Part shown: positions 1 to 6,915 of the stretch, in pieces
Numbering within the stretch: position 1 is the first letter of the stretch
Layout of the letters: each line of letters begins with the position of its first letter
Origin: CAYFXA01 sp964347135
GTDB taxonomy: Bacteria; Patescibacteriota; Microgenomatia; PFEM01; JAHIFH01
DNA length: 33,396 nt
Assembly: GCA_964347135.1 (NCBI GenBank)
Contig: CAYFXA010000006.1
Coordinates: 1-33,396 of the forward strand
Reading direction: 5' to 3'
Translations under genes and position numbers: made by a program
Notes under the pieces: generated by a model
What the model saw: the letters and a program-made list of their open reading frames with translations, nothing else
What the model was told of the DNA's origin: nothing
The model's database searches: none

Positions 1-1
1 G

Positions 2-1720
2 ATGGTAAACCTATCTTTAATTTGGACCATAGCCATTGTTTCTGGTCTTGCTTTTCTTGGTGGGTTTTTAGCTAAAAAATTAAAACAGTCAACCATTATT
101 GGTTACTTATTAGCAGGAATTCTTCTTGGTTCGTGGTTGATTTCCCGTCTTCAGGCAACCCAAATTCTTGTTGGGTTGGCTGAGATAGGGATTGCCTTTT
201 TGATGTTCACCATTGGTTTAGAACTTTCTTTTAAGCGGCTTTATCGGGTTCGGGATGTTGTTCTTTGGGGAGCGATTTTGGAGATTTTGGGAGTAATTGT
301 TTTGGGCGTTTTATTTTTGCAGGTTTTTGGTTTTGACTTTTATTCTTCTTTGTTTATGGCAGCTGCTTTTTCACTTTCTTCAACAGCGGTGGTGGTTAAA
401 ATTCTTTCGGAAAAGGGCGAACTCGATACCCTTCACGGTGAGATTATGCTTGGTTGGCTTTTAATTCAGGATTTAGCTGTTTTGCCAATGGTAATTATTT
501 TGCCAGCTGTGGCTGGAGTGGGGGACGGGGGTTGGGGAGAATTAATTTTTTCAGTGGCCAAGGCAGCTGTTTTTCTGGTGGTGGTAATTTTGTTGGGAAG
601 AAAAATTTTGCCTTTTGTTATTGGCAAAGTGGCTGACCTGAAGTCCAGGGAGTTATTGCTTTTAGCGGTGGTGGCTGTTTGTTTGTTTCTTGCTTTAATC
701 AGTGCTTCTTTGGGGTTATCAATTGCCCTAGGGGCTTTTCTAGCAGGCATTATTATTTCTGAAACGAGTGAACGCCACGCTGTTTTTAGCCAGATTCGTC
801 CCCTAAGAGATATTTTTTCAATTCTTTTCTTTGTTTCTTTAGGGATGTTTCTCACGCCAAAATTTTTAATGGTTAATTTACTCCAAATTCTTGGGTTATC
901 TCTTGGGGTAATGGTTTTCAAATTTTTGATTATTTTGATTCTTATTTTTTATCTTGGTTATCACGCCAAAACCGCTATTTTAGTTAGTTTGGGTTTAGTC
1001 CAAGTGGGAGAATTTGCTTTTGTTCTGGCTTCTTTGGGAATGAGTCAGGGATTGATTGATAGTCAGATTTATTCCCTTATTTTGTCCGTGGCTGTTTTAA
1101 GCTTACTGGCAACACCAGGATTAATTCTTTTTGCTCCCAAACTTTATCTTAGTTTAAGAAAAATCAGTCAAAAACGTTTTCCCAAAATTTACAACCGTTT
1201 GTTTACTCGATATGATTCTTTCAAGCCCCACGCTGCGGGCTTAGATTTGGAGAACCATGTCATTATTTGTGGCCATGGTCGGGTGGGGAGCTGGATTGCC
1301 CGAGCCCTAAGAATGATTGGCGTCCCTTTTGTGGTGATTGATTACGACCATCAGGTAATTAATCAACTAAAGGAAAAAGATATTCCCGTTCTTTATGGTG
1401 ATCCAGCGGATATTGATGTTTTAGATTATGCCCAGGTAGAAAAGGCAAAAGTGGTTGTTATTGCCATTCCTGATAGAGCCACTCAAGAAATGGTTGTTGC
1501 CAATTGTCAAACTCTTAACCCCAAAGTAAAAATCATTACTCGGATTCACTATGAAGGCGATCAGTCTCGATTGAAGTCATTAGGAGTAACCTCAATTATT
1601 CAGCCAGAGTTTGAGGCAGCTTTATCCATTATTCACCGAGCTCTACAATTTTTTGGAGTAGCTCAAGAAGAAGTGGCAAATAAAATTAAGCGGATTAAAA
1701 TTGAACACGGAGTTAAATAA
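2..1720 (+). CDS. Kef-type monovalent cation:proton antiporter with C-terminal TrkA-N (RCK) domain
   Basis: A CPA2-family antiporter that would exchange K+ or Na+ for protons across the cytoplasmic membrane. Residues about 1-390 form roughly twelve hydrophobic segments with the family's N-terminal pattern of a basic loop followed by a Gly-rich helix (IIGYLLAGILLGSW). A soluble Rossmann-type TrkA-N domain follows (about 415-540). It begins VIICGHGRVGSW, the GxGxxG nucleotide-binding loop, and would sense NAD(H) or a nucleotide. No TrkA-C domain is visible after it. The reading frame starts one base into the window, so an upstream start cannot be excluded, although the ATG at 2 suits the family. 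The next gene starts 4 nt after the stop. The transported ion cannot be decided from sequence. Confidence 0.88.
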   Translation: MVNLSLIWTIAIVSGLAFLGGFLAKKLKQSTIIGYLLAGILLGSWLISRLQATQILVGLAEIGIAFLMFTIGLELSFKRLYRVRDVVLWGAILEILGVIVLGVLFLQVFGFDFYSSLFMAAAFSLSSTAVVVKILSEKGELDTLHGEIMLGWLLIQDLAVLPMVIILPAVAGVGDGGWGELIFSVAKAAVFLVVVILLGRKILPFVIGKVADLKSRELLLLAVVAVCLFLALISASLGLSIALGAFLAGIIISETSERHAVFSQIRPLRDIFSILFFVSLGMFLTPKFLMVNLLQILGLSLGVMVFKFLIILILIFYLGYHAKTAILVSLGLVQVGEFAFVLASLGMSQGLIDSQIYSLILSVAVLSLLATPGLILFAPKLYLSLRKISQKRFPKIYNRLFTRYDSFKPHAAGLDLENHVIICGHGRVGSWIARALRMIGVPFVVIDYDHQVINQLKEKDIPVLYGDPADIDVLDYAQVEKAKVVVIAIPDRATQEMVVANCQTLNPKVKIITRIHYEGDQSRLKSLGVTSIIQPEFEAALSIIHRALQFFGVAQEEVANKIKRIKIEHGVK

Positions 1721-1724
1721 AGCC

Positions 1725-2693
1725 ATGGAAAAGAAAAAGGAGCCTCGTTGGCAACGAGAACAAAAGCAGCGTAAAAAGTATAAGAGTCGTCAAGTGATTG
1801 GCTTTGTTCTTTTTATTATTTTTATTATTCTCTTGTTAGGTATTGGTTGGCGAGTTTACGGTGATTTAAAAAATTCGGTTTGGGATGGTGAAAACAGACT
1901 CAATTTAGTTTTAAATATCAAGCCAATTTCTTTAGTCTCTTTTGACCCAGGCTCACAAACGATTAGTTTTTTAACTATTCCCGATGGGACATACATTGAA
2001 GCCACTGGTGATTATGGACCTTATCGAATTGAAAAAATTTATTCCTTAGGGAAACTTGAAGGAAAGGGAATTGAGTTTTTAGCGGATAGTTTGGAAACCT
2101 TTTTTGGTTTACCCATTGACGGTTGGATTGATGCCGAAGGAAACTGGCAAGAAAGAGGTGGAGCCAAACAACTGCTTTTGGGATTAATCGGTTTAGGGGT
2201 TAAAGAAAAATCACTAACTAATCTCAGTCGTTGGGATCTGGCCCGTCTTTGGTTAATGGTTAATCGAACCAGAGCCCATAAAATTGAAGCAGTTGATTTA
2301 GGAGAGACAACCGTTGCTGAAGAGTTTAATTTGCCTGATGGAACTCAAGCAAGAAAAATTGAAAACCAACGGATTAGTCGAATTATCAGCAATCTTTTTA
2401 CTGATTATCGGTTTCGAGAGGAAGGCCTTGCCATTGCCATTATGAATGCGAGTGATAAACCTGGATTAGCTAACAAAGCAGCGAATTTAGTTAGTAATAT
2501 TGGTGGGCGTTTGGTTGAAGTTGGTGATTGGCCAGAGAAATTGGAAAATTGTCTAATTAAAACCACCCCTTCAGCAAGAAAAACCTATACCAGCAAAAAG
2601 CTCGTTAATGTTTTTGACTGTCATGTGGAGGTTGGTTTAGAAAAAGAGAGTCGGTGGGACCTCTTAATCATCTTGGCTGAAGAAAATTGGTGA
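1725..2693 (+). CDS. Membrane-anchored LCP-like protein with LytR_C domain; LCP catalytic signature missing
   Basis: A 322-residue protein with a Lys/Arg-rich cytoplasmic start, one membrane helix (about 23-43) and an outside part. The first outside region follows the LytR-CpsA-Psr pattern (a VSFDP-type strand, an IP-x-x-TY turn, then a glycine-rich stretch leading to GLPIDGWI). The family's SIPRDT-type motif reads TIPDGTY here (Ile85-Pro86-Asp87-Gly88), so the Arg-Asp pair used in glycopolymer transfer is absent. The C-terminal about 80 residues (IAIMNASDKPGLANKAANLV onward) match the LytR_C domain. I chose the ATG at 1725 because GGAG lies 12 nt upstream. A TTG at 1701 would overlap the antiporter. 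The role is probably in the envelope or as a scaffold, not an active ligase. Confidence 0.7.
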   Translation: MEKKKEPRWQREQKQRKKYKSRQVIGFVLFIIFIILLLGIGWRVYGDLKNSVWDGENRLNLVLNIKPISLVSFDPGSQTISFLTIPDGTYIEATGDYGPYRIEKIYSLGKLEGKGIEFLADSLETFFGLPIDGWIDAEGNWQERGGAKQLLLGLIGLGVKEKSLTNLSRWDLARLWLMVNRTRAHKIEAVDLGETTVAEEFNLPDGTQARKIENQRISRIISNLFTDYRFREEGLAIAIMNASDKPGLANKAANLVSNIGGRLVEVGDWPEKLENCLIKTTPSARKTYTSKKLVNVFDCHVEVGLEKESRWDLLIILAEENW

Positions 2694-2699
2694 GGAGAG

Positions 2700-3395
2700 T
2701 TATTCTTCTTCTTCGCCAGTGGGAGTGGTTTCTGGCCGCTCCTCGTAAACACTTTCTGGAGAAAGATAAGAAAGGTAGCCACTGCCCGAAGGAGAAAAAG
2801 AGGGTAAATTGCGAAAACGTTTGCTTCTAAAAATTTCTCGAACAAAGATTTCTAAATTTTGGCGACCAACGGCTTTGATAAAAGCCTGATAACGATTGCC
2901 TCCTTTTATCAATTTAATTAAACGCAATGAAAGGTCGTCAGGAACCGTTCCCAGATAAACTTTGTCTTCAGAGGTGACACTAATGGCTCTTTTTTTTGGC
3001 TCTAATTTGACTGGTTGACCGTTACTCAGTTCAGAAAGAACTTCAGCTGAAGCCAATCTAATTAGTTTGATGGTTTTGGTTTTTCCTGGTTCTTCAAGGA
3101 AGAGATTGCTTGGGTAATCAATTACTGTTTTTTTAGATTTTTTCCTTTTCTTTACTAAGCGCTGGAGGTTTTTAGTGGCAATTGAGTTATAGGGGTCGAT
3201 CGTTAAAACTTGGCGATATGTTTTTTGGGCTTGATTGATTTTTCCTAATTCCCAATAAGCTCTGGCAAGACGGTTTAAAGCAGCAATGTTTTTGGGCCTT
3301 TCCTTAATTAGTTGACGATTGAGATCAACTGCTTTTTGCCAGCTACCTTTAATAGCAGCTTGAATAGCCTGCTTTTCCAAATCATCAATCGCCAT
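2700..3395 (-). CDS. TPR-repeat protein with a possible HIRAN-like C-terminal segment
   Basis: A soluble 231-residue protein. Residues about 3-75 hold two tetratricopeptide repeats (AAIKGSWQKAVDLNRQLIKE and LARAYWELGKINQAQKTYRQ, each ending near a conserved Pro), which normally mediate protein contacts. A basic linker follows (KKRKKSKK). The segment around residues 128-170 (KRAISVTSEDKVYLGTVPDD, then a region about GGNRYQAFI) has the strand pattern of HIRAN-type domains, but this is only a resemblance. The tail is acidic. The gene is convergent with the LCP-like gene (6 nt between stops) and divergent from yebC. Function unknown. Confidence 0.7.
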   Translation of the reverse strand: MAIDDLEKQAIQAAIKGSWQKAVDLNRQLIKERPKNIAALNRLARAYWELGKINQAQKTYRQVLTIDPYNSIATKNLQRLVKKRKKSKKTVIDYPSNLFLEEPGKTKTIKLIRLASAEVLSELSNGQPVKLEPKKRAISVTSEDKVYLGTVPDDLSLRLIKLIKGGNRYQAFIKAVGRQNLEIFVREIFRSKRFRNLPSFSPSGSGYLSYLSPESVYEERPETTPTGEEEE

Positions 3396-3405
3396 TGGAT
3401 TTGAC

Positions 3406-3433
3406 GATATAATAAATGATAAATCAATGTCAA
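3406..3433 (-). promoter_or_regulatory. Promoter of the TPR gene, near-leaderless
   Basis: Reading the minus strand, a perfect TTGACA (3433-3428), a 16-nt spacer and TATATC (3411-3406) precede the ATG at 3395 by 10 nt. The expected start of transcription leaves a leader of about 4 nt and there is no Shine-Dalgarno. It lies back to back with the yebC promoter in a 78-bp intergenic gap. Confidence 0.55.
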
Positions 3434-3457
3434 GTCCGTGTTTTTTTATGCTAAATT

Positions 3458-3466
3458 TGGTAGAAT
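3458..3466 (+). promoter_or_regulatory. Extended -10 promoter of yebC, leaderless
   Basis: TGgTAGAAT is a canonical extended -10 element ending 7 nt before the yebC ATG at 3474. Transcription would begin at or one base before that ATG. No convincing -35 or Shine-Dalgarno is present. Both absences fit an extended -10 promoter making a leaderless mRNA. Confidence 0.5.
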
Positions 3467-3473
3467 TGGCTTA

Positions 3474-4217
3474 ATGTCCGGACATTCCAAGTGGTCAACA
3501 ATTAAACGTCAAAAAGAAGCAGCGGATAAGCAGCGGGGTAAGATTTTTTCCAAATTAGCAAAGGCAATCACCATTGCTGCTCGTGAAGGGACCGACCCGG
3601 ACACTAATTTCAAGTTGAGGTTGGAGGTTGACAGGGCTAAACAAGCGAACATGCCCAAAGAGAACATTGAACGAGCAATTATTAGAGCAAGCGGCGGAGC
3701 AGGGGAGGGGCAACTGGAAGAGGTGGTTTATGAAGGTTATGGTCCAGAAGGAGTGGCGATTATTGCTGAAGCAGCCACTGATAATCGCAACCGGACAACC
3801 GCGGAAATAAAGCAACTTTTTGAAAGGGGAGGGGGGAGTTTGGGTGGACCTGGAACGGTGACGTATCAATTTCGACCAATGGGTTTAATTACGGTTGAAA
3901 AATCTGATAATCCGGATGAACAGATTTTAAAAATCATTGATTTGGGAGTAGAAGACGTTGAAGAAGCGACTGATGCTTTGGAGGTCTATATTCAATCACA
4001 GAAGTTAGGAGAATTTAAAGAAAAGTTGAATCAAAAGGGTTTTAAGGTTTTAAGTGCCGAGTTAGTTAAACAACCCAAAAATGAAATCAAAATTAAAAAT
4101 GCTAATAAAGCAACTAAGATTTTAAAATTAATGGATAGTCTCCAAGAACATGACGACGTTCAGCGAGCCTTTGCTAATTTTGATATTCCTGAAGAAGTGT
4201 TGCAGCAAGTTTCATGA
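3474..4217 (+). CDS. yebC: YebC/PmpR-family transcription/translation regulator
   Basis: A 247-residue member of the YebC/PmpR/TACO1 family. Members act in the cytoplasm either as DNA-binding regulators or as helpers of ribosomes on difficult sequences. The family start MSGHSKWSTIKRQKEAADK is intact, followed by the signature EVVYEGYGPEGVAII and RNRTTAEIKQLFERGGGSLG. Length is typical. I placed the start at 3474, since 12 further upstream codons from a GTG at 3438 are not part of the family and would lie upstream of the predicted transcription start. The stop overlaps the next gene's start by 4 nt (ATGA), so the two are co-translated. In many bacteria yebC neighbours ruvC; here it does not. 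Confidence 0.95.
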   Translation: MSGHSKWSTIKRQKEAADKQRGKIFSKLAKAITIAAREGTDPDTNFKLRLEVDRAKQANMPKENIERAIIRASGGAGEGQLEEVVYEGYGPEGVAIIAEAATDNRNRTTAEIKQLFERGGGSLGGPGTVTYQFRPMGLITVEKSDNPDEQILKIIDLGVEDVEEATDALEVYIQSQKLGEFKEKLNQKGFKVLSAELVKQPKNEIKIKNANKATKILKLMDSLQEHDDVQRAFANFDIPEEVLQQVS

Positions 4218-5005
4218 GACTTAAAAAAATTACCATTAACAAAAGACAAAAATTTATTATTAGTGCTGCTCTTTTATCAATTGGTCTTTTGGCAATTCAG
4301 TTGGCTAACATTGCTTGGCGGTATCAAGCCATTTTGGTTTTAACGATTTTGACTTATTTCTTATCTGCTTGGTCATTACGAGAAGGACTTAGTGGGATTA
4401 AATGGTTAACGGTTTTGATTTTACCAACCTTATTTACCGCCGGAGTTGGACTTTTCTATTTCTTGTTACCATCAACTTGGTTAGCCCGTTTACCAGTCGC
4501 CGCTCTTTATGGTTTGGGGCTTTACGCTTTGTTATTAACAAAGAATATTTTTTCGGTTGCCGCCATTCGCAACATTCAACTTCTGCGAGCTGCCCATGCA
4601 GTTGGGTTTTTATTAACTCTTTTAACCGCCTTCTTTCTTTATGACACGGTTCTTTCTTTTCGTTTGCCTTTTTGGCTTAATTTTATTTTTGTTTTTCTTA
4701 TTAGTTTTCCTCTTTTTATCCAAGGATTGTGGTCAGTTAAACTTGAAACAAGGATTAGTGGTCAAATTTGGTTCTACTCTTTGGCTTTGTCTTTGATAAT
4801 AGCTGAAGGGGCGTTGGCATTATCTTTTTGGCCCGTTACCGTTTCTGCTGGTTCTTTGGCTTTAGTGACGGTGATGTATGTTGTTTTGGGACTAACGCAG
4901 CATTATCTTAGTCAGCGTTTGTTTAAAAGAACGATTAACGAATATCTTACCGTGGGATTAGTTGTCTTAGCGGTTATACTAATAACCACTCATTGGGGAG
5001 GATAA
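4214..5005 (+). CDS. Polytopic membrane protein of unknown function
   Basis: A 263-residue integral membrane protein with about eight hydrophobic helices after a short basic N-terminus (MRLKKITINKRQK). The segments lie near residues 14-32, 38-52, 62-84, 92-110, 124-145, 152-172, 184-230 and 244-259. I see no catalytic or ligand motif, no signal peptide and no similarity I can name. It overlaps yebC by 4 nt (ATGA) and is followed after 2 nt by the next gene, so it sits in the middle of a tight transcription unit. Confidence 0.75.
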   Translation: MRLKKITINKRQKFIISAALLSIGLLAIQLANIAWRYQAILVLTILTYFLSAWSLREGLSGIKWLTVLILPTLFTAGVGLFYFLLPSTWLARLPVAALYGLGLYALLLTKNIFSVAAIRNIQLLRAAHAVGFLLTLLTAFFLYDTVLSFRLPFWLNFIFVFLISFPLFIQGLWSVKLETRISGQIWFYSLALSLIIAEGALALSFWPVTVSAGSLALVTVMYVVLGLTQHYLSQRLFKRTINEYLTVGLVVLAVILITTHWGG

Positions 5006-5007
5006 AA

Positions 5008-5583
5008 ATGTTAGGGGATAAAGAACAAAGAGAGGTAGCCAAACCGTTAGTAGGAGAAATCACCCGAGTGCTAAGAGTTAAAGGGGAAACGATTGATTTT
5101 TTAGAACAGCAGAGATCATTTTCTGTTCGGGTACCAGAGTTTCAAGCAAGACTTATTGAGGAGTTTTTATCAGAAAAAGAAGGAGACCTTTTTCTATGGC
5201 TTTACAAAACAAGACGAACAGAAACTTCTCCATGGCGGGGAGTGATAATTGCTGGTCCATTTGGCGAAGAATTAAAAAAAGACATTAGTCTTTTAGATGA
5301 GGAGCAAAGGGGTCGTTGGTTTAATCGGTTTTTAACTCCATTGAGTAAGATAGGTAAAATAGAGGGAATTAATCCAATTGAAAGTCTTTTGTTTACAATA
5401 AGAGAGGGTAAGGAAATAGGTTTTGAAGAAATTTGGCAAGCTCTTAGTGAAGAAGCAAGAAGAGAAAAAGAAGGAGAAAGAAAAGCAAAGCAGTACGATA
5501 GAGAAATAGGGTCGCTTATTTCAGGAAAGGGAATTTCCGGGGAAGCAGCAGAGAGGCATAAGAAGATAGGAGAAGAGGATTAA
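5008..5583 (+). CDS. Soluble charged protein of unknown function
   Basis: A 191-residue protein rich in Glu, Lys and Arg, with no membrane segment or signal peptide. The first about 110 residues look folded, with alternating strands (LFLWLYKTRR, GVIIAGPFGEEL) and helices. The last about 60 are a long highly charged helix (EEARREKEGERKAKQYDREI) ending GEED. I recognise no family. The start was set at ATG 5008 because GGGGAGG (4995-5001) sits 6 nt before it; a TTG at 4993 would lie upstream of that site. It probably shares a transcript with yebC and the membrane gene, and the 56-residue gene follows after 24 nt. Confidence 0.7.
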   Translation: MLGDKEQREVAKPLVGEITRVLRVKGETIDFLEQQRSFSVRVPEFQARLIEEFLSEKEGDLFLWLYKTRRTETSPWRGVIIAGPFGEELKKDISLLDEEQRGRWFNRFLTPLSKIGKIEGINPIESLLFTIREGKEIGFEEIWQALSEEARREKEGERKAKQYDREIGSLISGKGISGEAAERHKKIGEED

Positions 5584-5592
5584 CATATTTTT

Positions 5593-5604
5593 AAAGGAGG
5601 TGAT
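5593..5604 (+). promoter_or_regulatory. Near-perfect Shine-Dalgarno for the 56-residue protein
   Basis: AAAGGAGGTGAT pairs over its whole length with the usual 3' end of 16S rRNA. It ends 3 nt before the ATG at 5608, with the GGAGG core 7 nt away. It is one of the strongest ribosome binding sites in the window and is the main support for the small gene. Confidence 0.8.
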
Positions 5605-5607
5605 AGC

Positions 5608-5778
5608 ATGGGAGGAAAAGAAAAAGAGAAATTTAGACCGCCCACTCTAGAGGAAGAGGCAAAGCTTTTAGAGGACCTAATGATTAAAGCTGCCGTGGAA
5701 GAATTTGGGGCAGAGATAAGAGTTGGAGACAAGGTTTCTGGGAAACAATCTGGGGAATCTTCAGGCGATTCAGATTAG
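5608..5778 (+). CDS. Small acidic protein, 56 residues, unknown function
   Basis: A short gene beginning MGGKEKEKFRPPTLEEEAKL and ending SGESSGDSD. It has one likely amphipathic helix (about residues 14-36) and a polar, probably disordered tail. There is no membrane segment, cysteine or known motif. The exceptional Shine-Dalgarno, intact frame and position directly after the 191-residue gene argue that it is real. Its TAG stop (5776-5778) shares 2 nt with the stop of the convergent membrane protein gene. It may be an accessory partner of one of its neighbours, but nothing shows which. Confidence 0.65.
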   Translation: MGGKEKEKFRPPTLEEEAKLLEDLMIKAAVEEFGAEIRVGDKVSGKQSGESSGDSD

Positions 5779-6281
5779 GGGAAAAGAACAACAGTAATTA
5801 ACCCCGCGACTAATCCAATAACTAAAATCCAAACAGCGTAACGGAAAAATATCTTTCTGGTCATTATATGGTAGGTGACTAGATTGTGGATCTCTTTGGC
5901 ATATTGCTCAATAATAAGGTCGCGACTTTCAAGAGTCTTTTTTAATTGTTTTAAATATTCTTCTGGAGAATAACTGGCAATTTCGTCGTGATAGAGAAGG
6001 CTTTCTTTTTCCTTTCTTTTCTTTTTCAAGCGGGGAGGTTTAATCGTGAAGAGGTTTAAAACACAAACGATTAGAGAAGAAAGAGCGATAATTGAAAATC
6101 CTATTTTCCCAGGCTTATTTCCAGAAATTTGGGTCAAACTAAAAAGGAAAATGGCAATGGCAATTCCTAAAACATAATTTGCTCTTGTGTCATGATGGTT
6201 GGATTTATCAATCTGTTTTTTTAAGTTGTCACTTAAGAAAGTAATCTCTCTACCAATAATAGAAGTTTTTTTACCTGCCAT
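5775..6281 (-). CDS. Three-helix membrane protein resembling PycTM/2TM effector domains
   Basis: A 168-residue protein. An N-terminal amphipathic helix ends in a DTRA motif (Asp31-Ala34) at the mouth of helix 1 (about 35-52). Helix 2 spans about 59-81, followed by a charged loop, a Tyr-Ser-Pro-Glu-Glu-Tyr helix and a long cytoplasmic helix. The final helix spans about 148-166. This order, with a D-x-[KR]-A element before the first membrane segment, resembles the PycTM (DUF5706-type) and related SLATT/2TM domains. Those families act as membrane-disrupting effectors in nucleotide-signalling antiphage defence. No nucleotide cyclase or other sensor gene is adjacent, so function is not established. 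The gene has its own leaderless promoter. Confidence 0.55.
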   Translation of the reverse strand: MAGKKTSIIGREITFLSDNLKKQIDKSNHHDTRANYVLGIAIAIFLFSLTQISGNKPGKIGFSIIALSSLIVCVLNLFTIKPPRLKKKRKEKESLLYHDEIASYSPEEYLKQLKKTLESRDLIIEQYAKEIHNLVTYHIMTRKIFFRYAVWILVIGLVAGLITVVLFP

Positions 6282-6289
6282 TTTGTTTT

Positions 6290-6317
6290 ATTATAACTTT
6301 TTTAGAAGATAAAGCAA
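6290..6317 (-). promoter_or_regulatory. Promoter of the PycTM-like gene, leaderless
   Basis: On the minus strand TTGCTT (6317-6312), a 16-nt spacer and a perfect TATAAT (6295-6290) lie 8 nt before the ATG at 6281. The expected leader is 0-2 nt and there is no Shine-Dalgarno. Confidence 0.55.
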
Positions 6318-6658
6318 TAAAAATTTTTTGACAGACAGTTGGAAGAGGGGAGTAGGGGTTGGAAAATCAAGTAAATGAGTAAATATCCTATAATAAACAA
6401 GTGGGTTTTCACGAATATTGACCTAAAATTTTCACAAAACGGCAGAAAAAATCTTTGACTGCCAACAGCGAAGAATTAGGCACGACCCCTTCTCTGGGGG
6501 CTATCGTTTGTTTAGGCATAAAAAGAAGGGTGTTCTCCTTCTTGAGACGTCTCTCCAAAAGATGGTTTCCTAGCCTTGAAAATAGCAAAAAAGGGCTATA
6601 TTTCGGTGAAAAATGGCGTTTTGGGTGATATAGTTTGATATAGTTACAGGCTGGGGAT

Positions 6659-6667
6659 TGTGGATAA
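6659..6667 (-). promoter_or_regulatory. Single perfect DnaA box
   Basis: TGTGGATAA on the plus strand is the reverse complement of the consensus TTATCCACA. I saw no second copy nearby, so it may be a regulatory site, a titration site or chance. It is not evidence of an origin. Confidence 0.35.
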
Positions 6668-6766
6668 CTAGAAAGGAGCTTTTAGAGCCTTTTTAAAAGG
6701 AGTTTTATTATTAATTGGGATAAATGTATAGAGAATATTGTTTCCGCTTTTGTTCCCCAGAGAACA

Positions 6767-6782
6767 GTCAATCATAATTGAC
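6767..6782. promoter_or_regulatory. Inverted repeat next to the recombinase promoter
   Basis: GTCAAT and ATTGAC are perfect 6-bp arms around CATA, ending 2 bp before the TTGACA at 6785. This is a plausible operator for the first recombinase gene; the binding protein is unknown. Confidence 0.35.
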
Positions 6783-6784
6783 CC

Positions 6785-6833
6785 TTGACAAGATAATTAA
6801 AAGTCTTTTAAACTAGAGACAACTGAGTATAAT
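6785..6833 (+). promoter_or_regulatory. Promoter elements upstream of the first recombinase
   Basis: A perfect TTGACA (6785-6790) with an 18-nt spacer leads to TAAACT (6809-6814). A second, stronger -10 match, TATAAT (6828-6833), lies further down and is embedded in the dif-like site. Either would give a transcript through the recombinase gene. If the second is used, recombinase bound to the site would block it. Confidence 0.45.
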
Positions 6834-6849
6834 ATCCCTTACACTCAGT
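6822..6849. other. dif: dif-like Xer recombination site
   Basis: The 28-bp site has exactly the dif layout: an 11-bp arm ACTGAGTATAA, a 6-bp centre TATCCC, and an 11-bp arm TTACACTCAGT. The second arm reversed is ACTGAGTGTAA, so the arms agree at 10 of 11 positions. As in E. coli and B. subtilis dif, the left arm ends in ATAA or similar and the right arm begins TTA next to the 6-bp centre. It lies 66 bp before the chosen start of a complete Xer-type recombinase gene. Adjacency of site and gene is known for single-recombinase systems such as XerS/difSL. Confidence 0.6.
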
Positions 6850-6915
6850 TCAGTCAGAACATGAGTGGAGGGGGAAGAAAGATTTAAAAAATTAATTACT
6901 TCCCTATTTAAATAT

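Larger units (their letters stand above)
6300..6864 (+). other. 560-bp intergenic region with hairpins and promoter elements, no gene recognised
   Basis: No credible protein gene lies here. A TATAAT (6389-6394) without a good -35 could start an RNA near 6401. Downstream are the hairpins GGCAG/CTGCC (6441-6463), CCCC/GGGG (6486-6499) and AAGAAGG/CCTTCTT (6523-6543, 7-nt loop), the palindrome GAGACGTCTC (6544-6553), and ATAGC/GCTAT (6582-6599). A TTAGGCA heptamer occurs at 6476 and 6512. A tandem 9-bp repeat GATATAGTT lies at 6627-6645. I found no tmRNA, RNase P or SRP RNA signature. The 3' part carries the recombinase promoter and the dif-like site. Confidence 0.4.

Noticed and set aside
5008..6281. 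A complete Pycsar or similar nucleotide-signalling operon
   Set aside because: No cyclase, SLOG or nucleotide-binding gene is adjacent, and the membrane gene is convergent with its neighbours and has its own promoter.
6659..6667. Origin of replication around a perfect DnaA box
   Set aside because: Only one box was found, and dnaA, dnaN and rpmH are not in the window. gyrA/gyrB nearby is not enough.
6300..6860. tmRNA, RNase P RNA or SRP RNA in the large gap
   Set aside because: None of the conserved cores (tag-reading frame with CCA end, P RNA GAGGAAAGUC, SRP GGAAG loop) could be located.
6861..6887. Eight-codon frame MSGGGRKI as a leader peptide before the first recombinase
   Set aside because: No Shine-Dalgarno and no attenuator hairpin after it; short frames of this size are expected by chance.
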